Source: Curvularia sp. ZM96
Taxonomy: Eukaryota; Ascomycota; Dothideomycetes; Pleosporales; Pleosporaceae
Direction: 5' to 3'
NCBI GenBank assembly: GCA_022457065.1
Contig: JAJGBQ010000008.1
Location: 992,001-1,056,000 of the forward strand
Length of the DNA stretch: 64,000 nucleotides
In this document: in pieces, positions 52,506 through 63,130 of the stretch
Numbering within the stretch: the stretch's first letter is position 1
Layout: each line of letters begins with the position of its first letter
Program-made: the position numbers and the translations under genes
Notes under the pieces: generated by a model
Told to the model about the DNA's origin: nothing
What the model saw: the letters and a program-made list of their open reading frames with translations, nothing else
Database searches by the model: none

Positions 52506-53573
52506 ATGCTGGTACACACAGCGAAGCATCATGGCAGGCCATGGGAAAAGCTTTGTCGAGCAGCCGGTCTTATATGCAAGAAAATATTGGCTACTTGGGA
52601 TCATGACGGCCCATATCTTGCCCGAGAACACCACAGCGCCCCCAGCCAGCCCTCGGAACTGAATGAGGTGTTACAAATCACACTAAAAGAAGACATAGCT
52701 TGGGTCCAGCCGAAGGTCACTATGGGCTCGCTCGTTGAAACGACGATGAGGGCAGGACGGATCCCGGCGGTTGTCGCTGGCTCAAAAAGCACGACTGTTT
52801 TGGAGGCTTTTGCCACTGAGGCTTGCGGATCCTTGTCTTTCAAGAATGGGACGTTTGGTTGCGCTGTTCTTTCTGTCAAAATCGTCTCTCATGATGGACA
52901 GGAGTTGACGATAAATCCCAATGACCACAATGCTGTAGACAGGCAGTTCGGAAAATCTGGTGTACCGCACAACTTAATTACACTCTTAGAAATCTCGCTC
53001 ATTCGGGCGGGTGATTATGTCGAGATGACCTACTGGCCTGTCCGTTCCGTAGAAGGTGCAGCCCTAAGGATGATGCCGAAAAGCCGTAAGTCCCTAATCA
53101 TCGATAGACCAGCGGTGAATGAATTCACCGATCTGTTGGATGTTATCATGTTCGGATCCTCATCGGGTGCTGTTGTTACTGGGCAATTTATGCCCGCCGC
53201 AGACCATACCTGCAGCCTTTTTGGCGATGATATCCCATTCGTGCAACATGCCGAGTCCATATATGATAAGAAGCTACATCTCTCACGTGATGTTCATATC
53301 GAGACGGTTCCACTTATGGATTATCTTTTCCGGTATGATGGTTCGATCACCCAAGATGATGTTGGTATAGGGCAAAACGTTGTTTTGCCTGATGGATCTT
53401 TAGAAAAGTACGTAGAAGACTCTTATTGGCAGAATTCCAGTTGTCCGGTTAGCATAACTCGACCCCAACCACACAGCACATTTGGTAGGCGAGCCACTCT
53501 AGATGGCGATCTGTGGCACATCCGAGCGTTTAAACCCACAAGAAAAAAGAAAAGCCAATGTAGGCACTTATAG
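52506..53573 (+). CDS. FAD-linked oxidoreductase, DHCR24-like, probably degenerate
   Basis: 355 residues. Similarity to the FAD_binding_4 domain of delta-24-sterol-reductase-like proteins runs from about residue 50 (ELNEVLQITLKEDIAWVQPKVTMGSLVETTM) through SFKNGTFGCAVLSVKIV, LLEISLIRAGDYVEMTYWPV, IDRPAVNEFTDLLDVIMFG and VPLMDYLFRYD (about 280). The Gly-rich PG-x-TVGG-x(2)-GT segment that binds FAD is replaced by VVAGSKSTTVLEAFATEACG, and the region after LFRYD is unrelated to the family; normal length is near 500. The N-terminal start is uncertain. Intact relatives reduce or oxidise sterol or terpenoid side chains. Loss of the FAD motif and of the C-terminal part suggests little activity. Confidence 0.65.
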   Translation: MLVHTAKHHGRPWEKLCRAAGLICKKILATWDHDGPYLAREHHSAPSQPSELNEVLQITLKEDIAWVQPKVTMGSLVETTMRAGRIPAVVAGSKSTTVLEAFATEACGSLSFKNGTFGCAVLSVKIVSHDGQELTINPNDHNAVDRQFGKSGVPHNLITLLEISLIRAGDYVEMTYWPVRSVEGAALRMMPKSRKSLIIDRPAVNEFTDLLDVIMFGSSSGAVVTGQFMPAADHTCSLFGDDIPFVQHAESIYDKKLHLSRDVHIETVPLMDYLFRYDGSITQDDVGIGQNVVLPDGSLEKYVEDSYWQNSSCPVSITRPQPHSTFGRRATLDGDLWHIRAFKPTRKKKSQCRHL

Positions 53574-54605
53574 CATACTAGCACACCCAAAATAATTAAA
53601 AAAATCTTTCAGACGAACTTCAAGATATCGCTTCCTCACGTGCGTACAATGCTATGCAAGAACAAAAGCTTGTAATTAATAGGGGTCGTGACATTGTGAA
53701 GGCATTATTAATCGTTTTGTTGAGGCTATGGAGTTCTATGTGCATGGTGAAGCTTACTCATCTTGTCATTGTGGTTAACATAGGGACTGTTCTTTCTGAT
53801 TCTGGAATGGTTGCCTAAAAAGGACTCCCAAGCACGACTGCCAGCTGTACAAATCCTAGGCCCACTCCTTAGGCAGGGAGATAGAGATGTCTATTCGGCT
53901 GATTACTTCGACCGGTGGGTATACACTTTGCAGAAGGCGCCCAGTGAAAGTGTAGATCTTCTCTGGTGTCATCTCAATAAGTGCTGAAATGATGGAAGGT
54001 CACGACATTCTCCGAGACACAAAGTCAGCAACGCACCCCCAGATGGCCTCTTGAAAGATCATGTCTACCAAAAGGACAGCCCGACGTCGAAAGCACGAAA
54101 CTAGCAGGAATCCATCGGGCCAGAGGCTGCTGCCCCCTTGAAACCGCCACTGTGGACGTCATCATACTGTCGACAGCGATGATCGACTTGGCAGTGGCTA
54201 TGGTATCAGTTCTTGCGACAAAATAGCGCGAGAGACTTACTAGACTAGGAATGAGCCGCTTGTACGACCGTGCGTTCTCTCTACATCCGACGCCGTGCCT
54301 GTAACTCTGGATAAACGTTTCCTTTTTTGGATTATGCTGCACCCTGTCAGTCATGCCTTGGAGGCATGGCCTGATATCCTATACAGCAAGATGGGCGAGG
54401 AATTTCTCATATTTGTCAAGTGGTGGGTTGTCCTGATGGATACGGTTCAAAAGCAGAACAGTGTAGACATTTACACCGCGTAATCAGAATTCTGTATCAA
54501 TGTATGGTAGGAACTTCGTTCGAATTAGGTGAAGAACCGGAAGGGACGCTGGGAGCTAGACGTGGCATCAGCCCACATCCTTCCTCCGAACTGCTTGGAG
54601 AGAAG
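53574..54605. other. Intergenic, nothing recognised
   Basis: About 1 kb; a 109-codon minus ORF (54025-54354) lacks any domain. Confidence 0.4.
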
Positions 54606-54925
54606 AAAAGGCGCACAATGGGAACACTTCATAGTGGTGGAAAATTAGCTAGCCCCCCATAGTCACACCATCTTCAGCCCCATTGCATGGATGTGCGGCT
54701 TCTTGCTCTGCTGTTGGTCAGGTCTGATCAGCCGCTCGTAACAGCAACAGGGGGAGGAGCGATGGAATCAGGGGGTGGCATTGCAGCCAGGATAGAGACG
54801 GCAGGAGTCAGTTGGCAACGTTGCTGCCTGTATTCTGTCCAGGGGTCGAGAAGGGTATATAAACAGCCAGTCCATCCTAGCGGTTTCTGTCCGATCATCA
54901 CATCTCTTTCTCTTACTTCTACACC
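54606..54925 (+). promoter_or_regulatory. Promoter of coiled-coil gene 1 (duplicated unit, copy 1)
   Basis: A ~310-bp segment nearly identical over long stretches to 56176-56492; the best-kept core, about 125 bp, includes CCCCCCATAGTCACACCATC and GTCTGATCAGCCGCTCGTAA. It ends with a TATA box (TATATAAA, 54856-54863) about 63 bp before the ATG, then a CT-rich leader with TTTCTGTCCGA. Confidence 0.8.
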
Positions 54926-55578
54926 ATGGATTCCCAACTCAAAACGCTGAAATCACCTTTAAGAAGTCATGCCGGAATGAAGGTGCGTTGTCTTCTCCTG
55001 AGACTCCCAAAGTTCCAGAATATTTGTCTCGCACTAGCACATCTCTAACATATAGAAAAAAGAGAAGAATTGGGTCCATCGACCCAATCGAAATCAGTGA
55101 GGATGAAGCTAGTGGAGGGACTCCAGGGAAACCAGGAACTGAAGAGGAGCAACATCCCCCAAAACGTCAACTCACGAGCAAAGCCGGCAACCACTCACAT
55201 GTGGATTTTCCTCATGTGGTTTACCGTCCCGATTATTTGCAAGGTTTTCAAGACGAGATTTCCGAGCTTCGGAAAAAATTAGACGAGAAAGATGTCGAAA
55301 ATGTCGAATATAGGAATGAAGTGGACAAGCTACAAAAGGAAAATTCCAAACTTAAAGATAAGATAAACGAACTCAAAGAGAGGATCTACCAATATAAGAA
55401 CGAAAGCATTGGACTGGAGATGGAAGACTCCAAGGGGACGATTGAAGAGAAGGTTGATCGACTGGAGGTCAGAGTTGCTTTCTTGGAGAGCACCCGTGAA
55501 TCTTCGACAGTAAGCGATCAACTGCCATTTTTGGAAGCAGAGTGTTCCTTAACCACGACCCGAGAGGGGCTGGCTTAG
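54926..55578 (+). CDS. Coiled-coil protein 1 (paralogue pair)
   Basis: The start is ATG 54926 (MDSQLKTLK), placed just as in the paralogue (MNSQL). The main frame, open by 54926-54988 in a different phase, runs to 55578. Either a one-base change at the AAAA run near 54941 or an intron from the GTGCGT donor at 54983 (an acceptor near 55062 would fit phase) is needed. The N-terminal half is basic and Ser/Pro-rich with a KKRRIGS nuclear-localisation-like cluster and an acidic IEISEDEASG patch. Residues about 85-165 form a long coiled coil with heptads of Leu/Val/Ile (LQGFQDEISELRKKLDEKDV, YRNEVDKLQKENSKLKDKIN). No family recognised. It may self-associate or pair with the paralogue. Confidence 0.65.
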
Positions 55579-56175
55579 CGACACCCACAAGACAGTGGTC
55601 CCTTTTCAGATTATATGAGGATTTTATATCGTGCATGACCTAGCGTTTGTGCGCTTCTGGGGAGTTCTTCTATCACTGTTTCTCACATAGCTTCTCACAA
55701 CACATGACAGAAATTTAGACATATTATCACAATCGTGTCGACAAGTAGTTCCACGCTATTATCAAGATTTACCGCATGTCTCACTTGCATGATCCACATA
55801 AAAGTTCGTAGCGCACAACATTGAAATATTAACAATCTAGGAGGGCAATGAACTTAAAACACTCAAACTGGGCTACTCAGCGATGCTGCCCCCGATTGAA
55901 CCATGATCAATGTGGTGTGAAGTTGTCTATCGACAAGAAATACCAACGTCGTCCACCTCATCACCTCTTTCGTTGCGAACGAACGAAAGTCATGAATTTT
56001 GTTCTGGAACCATTCTCTGTTTCAACTACAAGTATATAACGCTCGCAATATAGACGTCCAAAATATCACAGAAGTAGAGAACATGGTCGGAGTCCCAACA
56101 GAGGAAAATCTTATCAAACCAGGAACTTTGGACATTCTCACAAGATAGGAAAGGAGACTTCTTAGGGAAAGAAAA
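55579..56175. other. Intergenic between the coiled-coil genes
   Basis: About 600 bp; a 63-codon ORF (55848-56039) is unsupported. Confidence 0.4.
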
Positions 56176-56492
56176 GAGGGTATGATGGAAACATTCCATA
56201 GTGGTGGAAAATCAGCCAGCCCCCCATAGTCACACCATCTTCAGCCCCATTGCATGGATGTGCGGCTTCTTGCTCTGCTGTTGGTCAGGTCTGATCAGCC
56301 GCTCGTAACAGCAACAGGGGGAGGGGAATGAAACCAAGGGGGTGGCATTACAGCCAAGGTAGAGACGGCAGGAGTCAGTTAGCAACATTGTCGCCTACAT
56401 TGTGTCCAGGGGCAGAGGAGGGTATATAAAGGGCCCGTTGTGCCTGGAAGTTTCTGTCCGACCATCACACCTCTTTCCACCATCTCTCCAGG
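56176..56492 (+). promoter_or_regulatory. Promoter of coiled-coil gene 2 (duplicated unit, copy 2)
   Basis: Matches 54606-54925 in the same order, with TATATAAA at 56423-56430, again about 63 bp before the ATG, and the same TTTCTGTCCGA leader motif. Minor substitutions and indels occur mainly just upstream of the TATA box. Confidence 0.8.
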
Positions 56493-57456
56493 ATGAATTC
56501 TCAACTACCCTCATCAGAACCACCAAAGTCAACACTATTGACGCACCGATCCAACCACTGTCTCAGTTTTGGACAGGTAAGCAAGATTTTCTACGAACTT
56601 TGTTCATAGTCATAATGTATGCACACGAACCAGTGCTAACCATCCCTTAAGGGAGATTGGGGCGATGAACGAGAACCGGCCATCAACAAAGACATAGTGA
56701 TCCCAAACAGTCAGGACGAGGTTAGTGGCCTCTGTGTGAAGGTGCTTGTGAACCTACGTCTTTTTTTCTTGGCTAATGTTACGTAAGACCAATTCTATAC
56801 AGGACGACCTCAATTCAGTCTCTAATTATAACCATTTTTTCGATAGCAACGCGGCCGAAGTCTTTGACGGCGACAAGAAGGCGAAACAAGGATCAATATT
56901 TCTTGAACCACAGCGGGAAACCATGCCTTCGCAGAATTCCGTTAGTATTTTACCAAAATCATGTCAAAATTAACTAACGAGGCGACAGAGCTTCAATCAA
57001 CGTACACTCAACGAGGAAGGAGACTGTTACTACAAACTGTTTTCCTTTATTATAAGTCAATTGCGGAAATCTCATGACACTCAAAAGTCTCTAGAGCGAG
57101 AAAGCATCAGTACCAAGAAAAAACTTAATACAACAAGGCAGAAGTCTTTTCAATTTAAAAAAAAGAATGATGAACTGGAACAGGAGAAATACAAACTGCG
57201 AAGGAAAAAAACTAAACTTCGAAAGAAAAACTTGAAGCTCACAAAAACGATCGTTGAACTTAGAAAGGAGAACAATAAACTCAAACAGGATAGTGGTAGA
57301 TATTGGATGATGTACCTACGGTCTGAGGGAAAGAACGTCGAACTCGAGGAGCTGTACCGTGAACAAAAGAGGCAGTCACAGGACAGCTACCTAGGGAGGT
57401 TGTTGTATCTGAAAAGCCTTATTAGGCCAACGCCTAATGACGTCCGGAGACAGTGA
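56493..57456 (+). CDS. Coiled-coil protein 2 (paralogue pair), four exons
   Basis: Exons 56493-56576, 56652-56720, 56803-56940 and 56989-57456 give 252 residues; all three introns (75, 82 and 48 bp; GTAAGC, GTTAGT and GTTAGT donors) are phase 0. The first exon starts MNSQLPSSEP; exon 2 is acidic; exon 3 (NHFFDSNAAEVFDGDKKAKQ) is mixed. Exon 4 encodes a very basic coiled coil (residues about 120-215) with regular Leu/Ile heptads (KKNDELEQEKYKLRRKKTKL, KKNLKLTKTIVELRKENNKL). Outside MxSQL and the general coil the protein is hardly alignable with gene 1 although the promoters are near-identical. No bZIP basic-region consensus was seen. Function unknown. Confidence 0.75.
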
Positions 57457-58510
57457 ATGTCAAACATGAAGCTCTGACTACATCTAGCCTGTTGATGGGA
57501 TGCCCGGCTACGACAGATACTTACCATATACATGAAAATCATGTTCTTGCTACACCATGCTTTATTGCTCGTTCATTCTAACATGTTTGTAACTCATTTG
57601 GCCGCACCTCGGAGGGTATATGCTGGCAATATTTTTCACTCCTCTCACTCACCATACCCGTGCGGCAGTTAGTAGCTGGCCATTTGACAAACCGACGATC
57701 TGTATAGACAATCCAAGATAGACATCCAGATTCTGGCAGCTCCAAGGATTGTCCCCAATCAGCGTGGCGTAGGATCATCTAACTATACACAACACGTTGT
57801 CACACTCCTGCCTCTGACTTCAATACAAAGCCTTCTTGAGCCGTAACCCATTTTTCTTAGACACAGCACAAGCAATCCAGGGCATCTTTACATGACGAAG
57901 CCATTTTATCATCTCAATTAGGGATCTTGCCTGAAAAATTAAGAAGGGTCACAAAGCAGACATCAGAAACATCGCAGACTTGAGGAACGCAGTATGTCCC
58001 ACGACCCTACACAAACTAGAAAATTCCAACATCCTAGGGATAGCTGCTGAGCGTACACAAGTATAAAAACAAGGGTTTGTTGAAGTTCAGATTGAAAATT
58101 GATTTTGTTTGCGCATTAGGTGAGCATCGTAAGCGGCTTTTACAACGAGGCATTATATTGTTGACTTTGCATACTTTTTCGTGTTCGCAAAATGAAGCTT
58201 TCCCGTTTGCACACATCATCTACAAAATCTGCAAGCATGGTGAACTTACTTGTTTGTAGCTAAGCGTCAGCGATTAGTATCATCTGAATCATATCATTCA
58301 CCTTCTAGCCATGTGTAGGCGTCTTCGCTGCTGGCAAAATTGAAGCCGCATTCTTCAGTCACAGTACTGTAAGTGTGAAAAACATCATGTCCTGCTAGTC
58401 GCAGCAGGTACTATGTGACCTATTTCTAACCTCACAAGTACAAAGGTCTTGTCAGCTTTAGGCTGGCCGCACGGGATCGTCTCAATAGTCCTATCATCTT
58501 TGCGGACAAC
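57457..58510. other. Intergenic, nothing recognised
   Basis: About 1 kb with only 60-66-codon ORFs. Confidence 0.45.
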
Positions 58511-58922
58511 ATGAACTACACCTATGAAAAGGACCGCTGTTGGCTCTGTGAGAAACACCGATCCGGTAAGGCGTCACGCGAACCAGGGTGGAGTGCGCAG
58601 ATTTGCAGGAGACCGAGATGTGCCGAAAGCAAACGCCTACTGTACCGCCTACTGCAGAAAGTCTCGGAGTTAGACGGCGATGCTGCCAATCTATTTCATC
58701 ACTACCACTATTTCAGCCAGCGCAGCGAGACTGACCCGGATCGAACGCATATCTACCGCTCCGAGCTCCATGCAGAATCACTCCCAAGAAATCACGGATT
58801 GCCACCCAGTCGTGGACAACCTGCTGATGTCGGAGAATTTGATGGATCGTATGGTAACATTGGTATACAGCGCTTTGCCAGAAGTGCATAACAGGTTGCA
58901 GTTGAGATATTTTGGCGTGTAA
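58511..58922 (+). CDS. Possible small gene, frame uncertain
   Basis: The ATG frame at 58511 opens with MNYTYEKDRCWLCEKHRSGK, where CWLC-x(2)-H looks like a Zn-binding start, and runs 126 codons. From about 58690 a second frame (to 58922) reads more protein-like near its end (DNLLMSENLMDRMVTLVYSALPEVHNRLQL). A frame change or an unspotted intron would be required to join them. No family recognised. Confidence 0.3.
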
Positions 58923-60008
58923 TTTGGTGGGAGCATAGTTTATGCAAGTGAATCGACTAAGCACACACCATCTCACTCAAGAAACGACTAGAAATATTTC
59001 TAATGTGACGAATGCAGGCTTCATAGATAAGGGAAAATGAATTTCATAGCTATGACGATCAAGGAAGTCTGCCTACAGCTACCCCCTCACTGTTCCTTAA
59101 CCCATCGAAAGAAGACTTGTGTAGGACTCTTCACACAACAATTTAATAAAAATTACTTATCGCTTGGACTTTTGAGTCGTTGAAAAGAACGAATGAACAT
59201 GACGCCAGCGGTGCTCTTTGATTACAAAACTAAAAGAGACAAACCGCACTACAGGGCAACGTTTGGCCAAATTGGTACGGTGTTTATCTGAATGGTATTT
59301 TACCATGTCAAGTCCACACTAGCAGCTTTTCTGCTGATTCTGTATGTTCTTCGATCCTGTGCAGCCCTCTGGGCATGTCTCGCAATCCCTCATCGTAGCC
59401 ATCCTGAAACCATAATGTCTCTAGGGCCATCACTTCGCTTGGTGCAGTATATGAGGCTCCAAAGCAACTAGGCTCTGACGCAGGTGTGAGATGTTGCTAA
59501 TGCTCGACGAAGTCTGCTGCTGACGGCCACTGATGCAAAGGAAAAACGGCTGCAGCCGCCGGTCGCTAATCCAAATTCTGCCTAGTGTGCCCAGCACGGG
59601 GCGTTAAGTCGGGAAAGAGCTCCAGGAGATGACGAAGACACGTAAGTACTCGGCAGGCACAAAAGACCCACATAGCACAAAGCAAGGGACACAAGGGTAT
59701 AAAAGTTAGGCCAGCAAGGCAGTACCTCAATCCGCTTACGGATGATAGCTGAGAGTCTCTTCCAAGCTGGGCACGGTCATTCATCAAAACGAGGAGTAAA
59801 TTTACGCTTACAGACCGTTGCTTGTCGGGATCCACTTTCAATTCATGAAGCTGCTGTTCCAACTACATGTAAACGGCACTGTTTTTAGTGTTGTAGCGGC
59901 AGAAAAATCCCTTTTGTAGCCGTGCGAACTTCCAACGATATATGAATTCATAGCCATCAATCCTCTCACCAGCCTACGCACACACCTCTTCTCAGCTACC
60001 AGCCCATC
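58923..60008. other. Intergenic, nothing recognised
   Basis: About 1.1 kb. A 98-codon minus ORF (59566-59862) has a hydrophobic centre but no family assignment. Confidence 0.4.
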
Positions 60009-60725
60009 ATGTCTCATGGCCTTACCGAACCTAGCCAACTGCTCAGTCTCATTGATTGTGTTGCTGAAAGAACCAAGATTGCAATACGCTCATGCACTCT
60101 TGCGCCCGGCGTGGAAGAAACGCGTCTTCCTTCTGTCGAGGATTTTATATTGTATGTCGTTGTACGTTCTTACACCACAGGTCCAGAACTTATCATGTGT
60201 GTTGTGTATCTTTCACGGTTCCAGGAACGCCTGCCTCCCACTGGTGTCACAATGCGACCATCTACTCCTCATCGCGTTTTCCTAGCTGCCTTGATACTGG
60301 CGCACAAGGTCTATAATGATGACAGTGTAAACAACACTTGCTGGGCGGAGTGCAGTGCTATCCCTGAGTGCGGCTTCGCTGGCTTCTCGAATACGGAGGT
60401 CAATCTGATCGAGAAGCAATTCTTGGCATTTCTTAAATGGAATGTTCACATCAGTGCCGACCTGTATGAGCTATTTAGCCAGGCAATCTACTCTGCACGC
60501 TCTAATTCACCAGAGTCATTAGAGACAGAGCCGTTTTGGGCTTGCAGTTGTTGTTTCTGCATTAATTGGTGGAAAAACTCGGCACAGGGATTATGGCACT
60601 GCTTCACCTGCTTTGTGCCGAGCTACGATGAAGTAGAGGTGCATGAGAAATTGCCCTCTATGGATGAATCCCACGCGCTGCAACGTCCTCCTATCGACCA
60701 ACCTTTCATCGCACCGCACTACTAA
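60009..60725 (+). CDS. PCL/Pho80-type cyclin
   Basis: An intact single-exon ORF of 238 residues. The cyclin N-terminal box runs from about 40 to 155: SVEDFILYVVVRSYTTGPELIM, VYLSRFQERLPPTG, then TPHRVFLAALILAHKVYNDDSV, W-x-E-C at the position of the family's W, FSNTEVNLIEKQFLAFLKWN and ISADLYELFSQ. That order and the NLIEKQFL-x-FLKWN motif are diagnostic of Pho85-partner cyclins (PCL1/2, Pho80). Such cyclins target a Pho85-type kinase to substrates in cell-cycle, polarity or nutrient signalling. The ~70-residue C-terminus (Cys/Trp-rich) is not conserved. A cyclin in so repeat-rich a region is probably an extra, diverged paralogue. Confidence 0.85.
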   Translation: MSHGLTEPSQLLSLIDCVAERTKIAIRSCTLAPGVEETRLPSVEDFILYVVVRSYTTGPELIMCVVYLSRFQERLPPTGVTMRPSTPHRVFLAALILAHKVYNDDSVNNTCWAECSAIPECGFAGFSNTEVNLIEKQFLAFLKWNVHISADLYELFSQAIYSARSNSPESLETEPFWACSCCFCINWWKNSAQGLWHCFTCFVPSYDEVEVHEKLPSMDESHALQRPPIDQPFIAPHY

Positions 60726-61690
60726 GTGGCATCGCTCGATCACAACACGGTAGGGAAAAGCAAGGGGATCCCGATAAATAACACGTTCCGAACTTGCATC
60801 AACTATAGCAAGCAAACGTTCGACTGGTCAAACGTTCATTCTGTCCGCGGCTCGGCACAAAGGGCATACTCTAGAATTTGCGCTACGTCTCTTGTGCAAG
60901 ATGCATTGCTATCTCTAAGAAGCACGCCATAGAGGACTGCTGTACCAAAGGCGATAGATCCCAAGCTATATGTGAGAGCAAGACAGACCAGCGCCGATGT
61001 CATTCTTGTTAAGGCGACGCACATTACGACCACAGGGTAGGAAAGCATAACTAGTAGTCACGGGAAGGAAGGATACTGCCGCCTCTAGTTTGTAGCCTAC
61101 TCTATACGGTTTCTCTGTCATGAACTGTGTTGTTGTCTGGTCCAAATGTTCATCTAGCGGGATCGTCCCATTCTGTAGAGCATATAATACCCTCTGGTTT
61201 AATCCTCATGTTTACCCACGTTGCAAGCACTTTTTGTGTTCGTGATGAAATGTAACCGTCACACTCGCTGTTCCCGCTTCCTCTACGCCGCACGATAGCG
61301 ATGGAGGTGCCCCACCCGCTAGCCTATTTGGTTTTAGCCATCGAGTTAGTGCACACGGCAAGTTGGTTGTCGGCTCACTTATGTGCCGAAGAGCTTTCCT
61401 GACGATCGTTGCCGTCCCTGCTGTACTTTGGGCACATACAAATCCCGCCAGCTGTGTGCGCTGCAACATATTAGAGGTCATCATTTTAGCCGCGCGAGTA
61501 ATTAGTGGATCCGCCGCTGGATTTGCGCAAGATTGCAGTATCCGAGCACCAAGGCATGGGGAACAGAGGGCGTCAAGCAAGAGAGGCGCTAGCGAGTCAA
61601 GTTCTGCGAAGCATACGTACCGCTTGTGGGGCGTCAGCACTTTCCTTTGTGGAGCCGAATCCCTAACGCCTCACTACGTACACCTACATA
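60726..61690. other. Intergenic, weak ORFs
   Basis: Minus ORFs 60836-61048 (two hydrophobic segments, VVVMCVALTRMTSALVCLAL and YSLGSIAFGTAVLYGVLL) and 61212-61640 (142 codons) may be exons of a small membrane protein, but no junction or family supports this. Confidence 0.3.
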
Positions 61691-61944
61691 CTTGAGCGGT
61701 TGCAGCTTTCCCTTCGTGCACGTGGTTGCTAGACATGGATCCGCCTTGTACGCGCTTGTCCAGAAGTTCTCCACTTGATACCATGCATTGCTTGATCGGA
61801 GCGTCTGGAGGAACGACCTACAACGGTGAGGCTGTCAGAAACGAGCACTAATTGTAGCAAATTGCCACTAGTAAGCGAGACGGGTTGAGCGTGGGAATAA
61901 AGGTCGTCGCGTCGTTTGCTTGCAGATTGGAAGCTGCAGACAAG
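61691..61944. mobile_element. MITE family B, diverged copy
   Basis: About 254 bp. Internal landmarks align with 26364-26630 (GCACGTGGTTGCTAGACATG, GACATGGATCCGCCT, GAGCGTCTGGAGGAACGACC, AGCGTGGGAATAAAGGTCG, GGAAGCTGCAGAC), but the outermost ~12 bases of both ends are lost. An old copy. Confidence 0.7.
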
Positions 61945-62314
61945 CCGCCGCCGCCGCTAGACTAGTGCGCGCAAAACTTGGCCCTGAACTGCCGCGGCGC
62001 AGACTGCAGGGATCTGCATGGAGACGTTGATAGACATTGACGGACACGAGTGCAACCTCCGCACGCGAGCGCCAGAGCCTACTTACGTCATTTCTTCAGC
62101 CTGTCAGCACAGCATACACATCGAAATGACTCACGGTAAAAGCAAGTTACGTTTAACTAGAGCACAGTACCACGTATTGCAAACTCGCACTAATATACAT
62201 CCAATTGCCGGTACAGATTCCACCGCTAAACAAGACATCGCCTTTCATTATCGAACACGCTTAGGTAGACATATTACTTGTGTAGTGCGAACACTTCGAC
62301 AGCAAAACTGTGGA
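61945..62314. other. Intergenic
   Basis: A 113-codon plus ORF (62018-62359) overlaps the 3' end of the next gene and has no domain; not accepted. Confidence 0.4.
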
Positions 62315-63130
62315 CTAATGGCTGAAATCCCCGTTGTTAACAATCGGCGCCGCCTGTAGCCGTCCGTACTGATCTAATATGTTGTTTGGCATGCTGTAAT
62401 AATCAGGTCTCGGATGATGACTATATGTAGCGGCCTGTCCGAGCTGCGTCTCCGCCCTGGATGCTTGGGAGTAGGAATGTCTCCATGGGGATGACGACGA
62501 GTCCGATTTTGATGCGGGAAGGAGTTGTCTTTGCGATTTCGTGTACTTCGCAGTCTTGTAGTGCGGGGCCTCCAAGGCCATGTTTGCATGATACGACTGG
62601 AGGGGCGGCAAAGTTGGACGCTGAGAGGCATTGGGCGTCTCGGTCGCGCTTTTGTCTTGGGGAAGTAATCTTTTCGCCTCTTCCACAATCTTCTTCATGT
62701 TCTCATCCATAATCTCCCTATATAAAATTAGTTCAATCCTAGCAATACAAAAAGTGTTGTAGAGAACGTACTCCTTTATACATAACACATGAATCGACAC
62801 CCATTCGCCGTTCACCACGAACTGAATCATCAGCGGGTATTTTGGGTCCTGAAAATAGGGCCTGCCATCGAGTCGAGAATACTGAACGTAGTCAAAGTTC
62901 ACTGGTATTTTATTCATCCTGATGGTATGCTAATTGTTATCGTCGAACATGTAATGGGTTGTTGCATGCTCAAATAAAATATGCCCATTATGAGTTCGTG
63001 ATCTGCTGGATCCTGTGGCACAGTTCTTGGTTTCGTTCATGAGGCCGATGTGGCACGTTGACCATGGCGACAACCAACAACTGGCGATATTGACTAGGGG
63101 GTGAGCGGCTCCGTAAGCAACTCGGAACAT
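62315..63130 (-). pseudogene. Hypothetical gene interrupted by a single TAG
   Basis: Exon 63130-62772 (ATG MFRVAYGAAHPLVNI) is in one frame with the segment containing HILFEHATTHYMFDDNN and, after a TAG at 62932-62930, HTIRMNKIPVNFDYVQYSRL. A 54-bp intron (62771-62718; GTACGT donor, GAACTAATT branch, ATATAG acceptor, phase 2) leads to EEIMDENMKKIVEEAKRLLP and a Ser/Pro/Gln-rich tail ending at 62315. The total is 254 codons including the TAG. Without the TAG the protein would be about 252 residues with an N-terminal folded part and a disordered tail. No family recognised. Alternatively the gene starts at ATG 62917 and the upstream frame is chance, though the shared phase argues against this. 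Confidence 0.55.

Noticed and set aside
52239..52634. Poly-His ORF resembling a metal-binding protein
   Set aside because: The His run comes from the GAT/ATG microsatellite read in reverse.
30633..53573. One large secondary-metabolite cluster joining PKS, SnoaL, R domain and FAD oxidase
   Set aside because: Genes are 1-18 kb apart, mixed with unrelated genes and repeats, and several are broken; nothing shows shared regulation.
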